Assembly: GCA_015066845.1 (NCBI GenBank)
Contig: SVNO01000001.1
Coordinates: 1 to 64,000 of the forward strand
Source: Ruminococcus sp.
GTDB lineage: Bacteria > Bacillota > Clostridia > Oscillospirales > Ruminococcaceae
Direction: 5' to 3'
Length of the DNA: 64,000 nucleotides
Made by a program: the position numbers and the translations under genes. The notes under the pieces were generated by a model. The model saw nothing but the letters and a program-made list of their open reading frames with translations, was not told the origin of the DNA and ran no database searches. How positions within the stretch are numbered: position 1 is the first letter of the stretch; each line of letters starts with the position of its first letter. Shown in pieces: positions 59,096 to 64,000 of this stretch.

Positions 59096-59473
59096 TCATA
59101 TACTCATTGCAGCATCAAGAAACGAACGGGATGAAACGAGTCCGATAATGCACAGGAAAAGGAAAATGGAAAACACCGCAATATCCACATAAATCGGCAT
59201 ACCGGTCTTTTTTTTGCGCACCAGAATGTAAATGGTTGCCGCAAGCAGAACTGCTGTGATGAGATATGTCAGATACAGCAGCTCAGAGATAATCAGAAAA
59301 CCTGCAAATCCTGAAAGCAGGCGCATCATCAGCTGTGGCGGTTCTATGCGAATGTGCGTCCATGTTTCCAATGTTTGCAGAATCGCCGGCAGCAGTACCA
59401 GTGTTTGCAGCGTCCAGAAGATTTTTAGAAATGTCGTTTCCTTGACTGGAGGATAGTTTTCATATTTGACCAT
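59096..59473 (-). CDS. Small membrane protein, function unknown
   Basis: 125 residues with about three hydrophobic segments (LKIFWTLQTLVLLPAILQTL, LLYLTYLITAVLLAATIYIL, and IYVDIAVFSIFLFLCIIGLV). AGGA 9 bases upstream of the ATG. The gene starts inside the 3' end of the serine hydrolase gene (14-base overlap), so it is co-translated with it. No family recognised. Confidence 0.7.
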   Translation of the reverse strand: MVKYENYPPVKETTFLKIFWTLQTLVLLPAILQTLETWTHIRIEPPQLMMRLLSGFAGFLIISELLYLTYLITAVLLAATIYILVRKKKTGMPIYVDIAVFSIFLFLCIIGLVSSRSFLDAAMSI

Positions 59474-60632
59474 AGACTGCGTTCCTCATTCTCCTTGCCG
59501 TATCACAAGTTCCGGCGCGGGAAACCTGAATCCAGAACAGGATCACGAGTTTTTCAGTCGGCTCAATGGTAAAATATGTCCCCGTCCAGCCGTCCCAGCC
59601 GAATTCCCCCAGCGGTGCGATCGTTCCGAAATCCTTCTGCGAGGTCAGCACACGCACCAGTGCGCCGTAATCATAGCCCTTGATAGAATCCCAGCCCTTC
59701 CAGAGCAGCTTTGCATTGGGCACTTGCGGTGTGCGGATGTATGCCACGGAACGGGGGCTGAGAATGCGCACACCGTCCGGACTTGTACCGTTATTTGCAA
59801 GGGAATTGGCAAATTTCGCATAATCGGCAACCGTGGAGCAAAGCCCTGCACCGCCGGAATGGAATGCCGGACAGGTGCGGTAATCATTCAGCCCGAAATA
59901 GCATCCCTCATCACGCACAAGTGCGTTTTCCTCCAATGCATATGCCGCAGTGAAACGGTGCTGCTTTTCCTTGGGCACATAGAAATCCGTATCACTCATG
60001 CCAAGTGGCTGGAAAATATTCTCAAACAGGTAACTGCGGTAATCCATACCGGCTGCCACTTCCACAACACCGCCGAGAATATCCGCGGATACACCGTATT
60101 CCCACTCCGTGCCGGGGTCGAATTTCAACGGTACTGCGGCAATGCGGCGACAGAATTCCATGGTGTCCATGGGCTTTCCCGATGCGGCTGCTTTCTCCAT
60201 TGCCCCAAATACCTGCGCCGTATCGTGCCCCGTGTAAGAGCCTGCGTCAGCATAGGTCAGCCCCGACTGCATGTTCAGCAAGTCCTGTATGGTCATTTCC
60301 CGCTTTGCCGGACGTGTCGAGCCATTGGGATTGTACACGCGTGGTGCGGAAAACTCCGGAATATAGCGGGAAACCGGATGCTGTAAATCGATGATACCGC
60401 GTTCTGCCAGCTGCATCACGGCAGCTGCCGTCACGGGCTTGGTCATGGAATAAATGCGGAAAATGGAATCGTCAGCCATGGGAATGCCGTTTTCCCTGTC
60501 AGCCATGCCGAATGTGCCGGAATACAGGCATTCTCCGTCACGATAAACAGCAGCACTTGCACCGGCAAATGCACCGGCGTTCAAATCTTTGGTAATCAGC
60601 GCGTCAATCCGCGCTTTCATCTGTTCAAGCAT
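59460..60632 (-). CDS. Beta-lactamase-family (class C-like) serine hydrolase
   Basis: 390 residues, no signal peptide. SxxK motif IYSMTKPVTAAAVMQLAERG (Ser62, Lys65), the Tyr motif in GTEWEYGVSADILGGVVEVA (YGV in place of YAN), and HSGGAGLCSTVADYAKFANS. These match esterase-like members of the class C/penicillin-binding protein group that act on esters or small peptides, not necessarily beta-lactams. I chose the ATG at 60632 (MLEQMKARID) with AAAGGAG. It begins 13 bases after the addA stop. Confidence 0.88.
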   Translation of the reverse strand: MLEQMKARIDALITKDLNAGAFAGASAAVYRDGECLYSGTFGMADRENGIPMADDSIFRIYSMTKPVTAAAVMQLAERGIIDLQHPVSRYIPEFSAPRVYNPNGSTRPAKREMTIQDLLNMQSGLTYADAGSYTGHDTAQVFGAMEKAAASGKPMDTMEFCRRIAAVPLKFDPGTEWEYGVSADILGGVVEVAAGMDYRSYLFENIFQPLGMSDTDFYVPKEKQHRFTAAYALEENALVRDEGCYFGLNDYRTCPAFHSGGAGLCSTVADYAKFANSLANNGTSPDGVRILSPRSVAYIRTPQVPNAKLLWKGWDSIKGYDYGALVRVLTSQKDFGTIAPLGEFGWDGWTGTYFTIEPTEKLVILFWIQVSRAGTCDTARRMRNAVYGQI

Positions 60633-60645
60633 GGTATTGCTCCTT

Positions 60646-63600
60646 TCAGAATTGTGCATCATCTATCTGTACTGCAATGGCGCGGTTCAGGGAGAATGCG
60701 TAGAGATATGCTTCCTTGACCGGCTCGCCGAGAATGCGCTCTGCGGCTTTCTGGTAGAGTGTAAGCTGTGTCCGGTATTTTTCCGTCAGCTCGTCCGGCG
60801 ATTGTGCATAGTCCGTCTTGTAATCGACCAGTACCCAACCATCTGCTTCACGGAACAGCAAGTCCATCGTACCGATCAGAATGCCGTCCGTACCGGCGTA
60901 CTGGCGGTGGAGCGCGGAATCTTCCGGCAGCGAAAGTTCACCGATTTCCACGAAAAACTGCTTTTCCTTTTCCACCTGCGCAGACGCGGCAATGCGCTGA
61001 TACAGCGCGGAGGCGAAGAATTTGCGGAGCTTGGCAGGCGTGAGCGTCCGCGCCTCGGCTGCGGTCAGACAGCCGGATTTCTGTAAGCGGTGCAGCTCTG
61101 TTTCTATATCCTGTGCAGCAGCGGAAAAGTCCATGTACTGGAGCATTTTGTGAACTGCCGTACCTCTCTGCGCTCCGCGCAGAACGCTTGTTTCTGCCGT
61201 TTCTTGTAGGAAATCCGGCATGGACAGCTGCACGTCCTCGGTGCTGTCGGGATGGGAGAGCGCGGTAACGCTGTATTTCGATACAAGCTCTGACTGTGCC
61301 GATTCATAGCGGAATGCAAGCTGCTGCTGGAGCTGTGCAAGGACTTCTGGTGACGCGAATGCATCCACAGCGATGTGCGGTGGTTCATCCGGCGGTACGG
61401 CAGACTGTGCATTGACCACGCGGTATTCTGCAAGTTCTGAAGCACCGCTTTCTTCCGTCAGCAGTGCATGGAGCAGATGTTGGTGCTCACTGCCGGAAAG
61501 GAGGAATTGCAGAATCCATTCCTGCATGGAGTTCGCTTCTGCGGCAAGGCGCGGCACGGATTCCGGACAGCATCCGAGAAGCTGCGCCATCATCAGTACA
61601 TCTTCCTTGTCCGGCTTTGGCTTGTACGCGCCATAGCAATAGTGCAGGCAATCGCTGCGGTTCATCGTCAGGAACAACCGTTGCTGCGGACGCGTCATTG
61701 CAACGTAGAACAGACGCATTTCCTCACTGCGCTGTCTGCGCGTGATGTCTGCAAGGAGCAATCTGTATGCCGCAGTTGCTGATTTACGGTAGGTTTTGCG
61801 GTCTAACAGACGCAGACCGAGCAGACCTGTTTCCTCCATATGCAGCATGGCTTTGGATGGATTATTGCTGAATGCGCGTTCAAGATGTGCAAGGAATACA
61901 AAGGGGTATTCCAGTCCCTTTGATTTGTGAATGGTCTTGATTTCCACCCTGTCCTCGGAAATCTGCGGCTGTGCGGCAATTTCCGGATTTTTAGCAGCAA
62001 TCCGGTCAAGATAGCGCAGCCATTCCCCGATGCTGCATTGTCCTCCCTGTGCGGCACTGCGGTATTCCTTGGCAAGGCGCACAAAGGTTTGTAGATTGTT
62101 CCGGCGCACCTGTGCATCCTCATACAGGCTTTGGAGGGAGAGCAAATCAGTTTCGTCATAAATGCGCATGAGCAGTGCTTCCAGCGGCAATGCCTCCGCA
62201 TCCGTGCGCATCCGTTCAAAAGATTCCGTGAAAACAAGACATTTCTGGTAGAGCGCGGCATGTTCCTCCGCTGCGGCAGCATCCTCGGCGCAGGCTTTCT
62301 GAAATTCCGCAATCTGGAGATAAATGCGCTTGCTTTTGCCATAGAGCTTGAGGTCTGTTAAATCCTCCATGGTAAAGCCGAACATCGGGGAAACGAGTAC
62401 GCCTGCCATGGAAAGGTCGGTCAGGGGGTTGTCGAGTACACGCAGGAGATTGTAAATTCTGCGGATTTCCGGTCTGGTGAAATACGCCGGCTGCTCCTCC
62501 CCCACCGCAGGAATGCCGCGCGCTTCCAACGCACTGACAAAAGCGGAAGTGTCCTTGGTGCGCAGGAGAATGCAGAAATCCTTCGGGCGGCATGGTCTTA
62601 CCACATTGTCGCGGCAATAAACGGGCGTTTCTGCGGCAAGCATATCGGCAATCTGCTGGGCAATGCATTCTGCCTGCGCGTCCACGGGTTGGTCTGTGTC
62701 CTCGTTCTCCGTCAGGAGAATCGTGGTGGATGTATCGGGTTTTCCGCGGAACTGCTCCGCGCCGAAATAGAGAAATTCATTCTCGTCATAGGTCACTTCG
62801 CCGCAGTCCTGTGCCATCAGCATATGGAACAGCGCGTTGACAAAATCAATCACACCCTTTGAGCTGCGGAAATTCTGGTTGAGGTAAATGCGCGCAATAT
62901 CGCCTTTCTGACATTCTGCAAGCGGTGTGCTGTCGTGCAGTGCAGCCATGAAGTTGCGCGGATTTGCCTGTCGGAAGCTGTAAATGGATTGCTTGACATC
63001 GCCGACAAGAAACGCGTTTTCGCCGTAGCGCAGTCCTGCTTCCGTTGCTGTGCAGCCACGCGAGAGAAGCTTGAACAGACAGTCCTGCTTGTTGTTGCAG
63101 TCCTGATACTCGTCAACCATCACAAGGCTGTAGCGGTTCGAGAGCATCTCCCCAAGCTCCGTGCGTTCAATTCTCCCGTCCGCACTCATCCTGCCAAGCA
63201 GGGAAAGTGCCAGCCGTTCGCCGTCATCGAAGCTCAGGACATTGTGCTGCCGTTTTTCCTCGAAAAGCGTCTGCCGATAGTCCTGCGTCAGCTCCAGCAA
63301 AATTGGAATAATAGTGCTCTGCACGGTAATATCCCCTTGCAGGAAGTGCAGCGGTTTCAGAAAATGCTTGACTGCGGCTTTGTATTTCTTTTTGTAAATT
63401 TCACGGAACTGTTGGAACACAATCTTGCTGTCCGTATCCACATCCTTGCGGATGGCAGGAAATTTCGGGAAATCATAGGTATGCACCAACGGATTGTCAA
63501 GGATGCGCTCCATCTCCATTGTGCGCAGGAAATTGTAGTGGAAAAGGATATTTTCCCTGTCCTCGTTCAGCCGTTCGGTAAATTTATTGTTCCCTTTGCC

Positions 63601-64000
63601 AAGATAGGCGCGCTGTGCAAAGGGTGCAGCTTTGTCAATCAGCTCCAGTACCTGTGCAAGCTCGGTGCAGATGGAATGCCGGATGCGTGAGAAAACCGTT
63701 TCCATATCGCCGCATACTGCCATGGCGCGTTCCACCCAGTATTCTGGAAACGCGAGAGATTTCATATAATCCGCAACGGAGAGAATCACATGTTCAAGTT
63801 CCTCGTCAGAGCGTGTACAGAAAAAATCAAAAAGCTGCTCAATGGCATCACTGCGCGTTCTGCTCCAGCGGTCAAGGACGGATTGCAGCGCATTCTGTAC
63901 ATAAATGCTTTCCTGCGCAGGTTCAGCCACGCGGAACTGGGAGGATACGTCGCAAAGGTCTGCATTTTCCCGAATCAGATTGAAACAGAATGCGTTGATG
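60646..64000 (-). CDS. addA: AddA helicase-nuclease subunit, 5' end beyond the window
   Basis: The visible 1118 residues form the C-terminal bulk. UvrD-type helicase motifs are clear: VMVDEYQDCNNKQ (motif II), VGDVKQSIYSFRQANPRNFM (motif III), KTIHKSKGLEYPFVFLAHL (motif V) and YVAMTRPQQRLFLTMN (motif VI). The C-terminus carries the RecB-like nuclease site GTDGILIGTMDLLF and WVLVDYKTDYAQSPDE. AddA with AddB repairs double-strand breaks and processes ends for recombination. The N-terminal Walker A region and start lie past 64000; the first visible codons (INAFCFNLIREN) match the AddA segment just after motif Ia. addB would be expected upstream. Confidence 0.95.
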   Translation of the reverse strand, partial: INAFCFNLIRENADLCDVSSQFRVAEPAQESIYVQNALQSVLDRWSRTRSDAIEQLFDFFCTRSDEELEHVILSVADYMKSLAFPEYWVERAMAVCGDMETVFSRIRHSICTELAQVLELIDKAAPFAQRAYLGKGNNKFTERLNEDRENILFHYNFLRTMEMERILDNPLVHTYDFPKFPAIRKDVDTDSKIVFQQFREIYKKKYKAAVKHFLKPLHFLQGDITVQSTIIPILLELTQDYRQTLFEEKRQHNVLSFDDGERLALSLLGRMSADGRIERTELGEMLSNRYSLVMVDEYQDCNNKQDCLFKLLSRGCTATEAGLRYGENAFLVGDVKQSIYSFRQANPRNFMAALHDSTPLAECQKGDIARIYLNQNFRSSKGVIDFVNALFHMLMAQDCGEVTYDENEFLYFGAEQFRGKPDTSTTILLTENEDTDQPVDAQAECIAQQIADMLAAETPVYCRDNVVRPCRPKDFCILLRTKDTSAFVSALEARGIPAVGEEQPAYFTRPEIRRIYNLLRVLDNPLTDLSMAGVLVSPMFGFTMEDLTDLKLYGKSKRIYLQIAEFQKACAEDAAAAEEHAALYQKCLVFTESFERMRTDAEALPLEALLMRIYDETDLLSLQSLYEDAQVRRNNLQTFVRLAKEYRSAAQGGQCSIGEWLRYLDRIAAKNPEIAAQPQISEDRVEIKTIHKSKGLEYPFVFLAHLERAFSNNPSKAMLHMEETGLLGLRLLDRKTYRKSATAAYRLLLADITRRQRSEEMRLFYVAMTRPQQRLFLTMNRSDCLHYCYGAYKPKPDKEDVLMMAQLLGCCPESVPRLAAEANSMQEWILQFLLSGSEHQHLLHALLTEESGASELAEYRVVNAQSAVPPDEPPHIAVDAFASPEVLAQLQQQLAFRYESAQSELVSKYSVTALSHPDSTEDVQLSMPDFLQETAETSVLRGAQRGTAVHKMLQYMDFSAAAQDIETELHRLQKSGCLTAAEARTLTPAKLRKFFASALYQRIAASAQVEKEKQFFVEIGELSLPEDSALHRQYAGTDGILIGTMDLLFREADGWVLVDYKTDYAQSPDELTEKYRTQLTLYQKAAERILGEPVKEAYLYAFSLNRAIAVQIDDAQF

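Noticed and set aside
1..64000. Prophage or integrative element
   Set aside because: No integrase, terminase, portal, relaxase or transposase sequence was recognised; the signal-less amidase alone is not enough.

Overview
The window looks like chromosome of a cellulosome-producing, Ruminococcus-like gut or rumen Firmicute (Oscillospiraceae). Reasons: four proteins carry dockerin or part-dockerin modules (a GH25 lysozyme, two GH9 cellulases, an expansin), one lipoprotein carries cohesin-like sequence, and housekeeping genes are of clostridial type (T-box before asnS, AddA, IscS-ThiI, class B sortase). Promoters are nearly all canonical sigma-A boxes with 17-bp spacers. No integrase, transposase, phage module or CRISPR array was seen.

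Layout. 1-2.9 kb: end of a polysaccharide deacetylase, an EcsC-family protein and an asparagine-synthetase homologue lacking the glutaminase active site. 3-4.5 kb: an AT-rich pair of flavodoxin-like genes beside a GC-rich, hairpin-rich repeat. 4.6-7.4 kb: asnS-asnA behind a T-box. 7.5-13.7 kb: cysteine desulfurase, thiI, cinA-C, sortase B and a secreted SpoIID/LytB protein whose motif order is permuted. 13.7-14.6 kb: a long non-coding stretch, then tRNA-Ser. 14.8-18.6 kb: GH25-dockerin and GH9-dockerin, divergent. 18.7-25.7 kb: a leftward Hsp90-like / paralogous DUF4026-DUF2314-like / small membrane protein operon with an SseB-like gene upstream. 25.8-33.8 kb: one long rightward operon (MoxR, DUF58, transglutaminase, HdeD-like, DnaD with a frameshift, DnaC-like, nitroreductase). 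33.9-38 kb: a regulator-like protein, a lipoprotein with permuted cohesin-like halves, tRNA-Met and tRNA-Glu, peptide deformylase and a GH25 lipoprotein. 38-46.3 kb: ABC-F ATPase, a C11 clostripain-like protease and a 1161-residue GH9 enzyme embedded in a leucine-rich-repeat array with a dockerin. 46.4-50 kb: MacAB-type exporter. 50.1-52 kb: two divergent structured RNAs, a Dabb protein and an expansin. 52.1-56 kb: three identical tRNA-Leu genes, aquaporin and a luxE-luxC pair without luciferase. 56-64 kb: AraC regulator and MATE pump, amidase, serine hydrolase and addA, which runs off the end.

How it fits together. Secreted GH9 enzymes and the expansin would dock through dockerins onto cohesin-bearing surface proteins, with sortase and lipid anchors as attachment routes. 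Lysozyme, SpoIID-like and amidase proteins act on the wall. Asparagine genes form a coherent metabolic group (tRNA charging plus AsnA under one T-box; the AsnB-like gene under its own promoter). The most unusual items are the two apparently circularly permuted domains (SpoIID-like and cohesin-like), the GH9-in-LRR architecture, the twin structured RNAs near 50.2-50.5 kb, the orphan luxEC pair and the Hsp90-centred operon.
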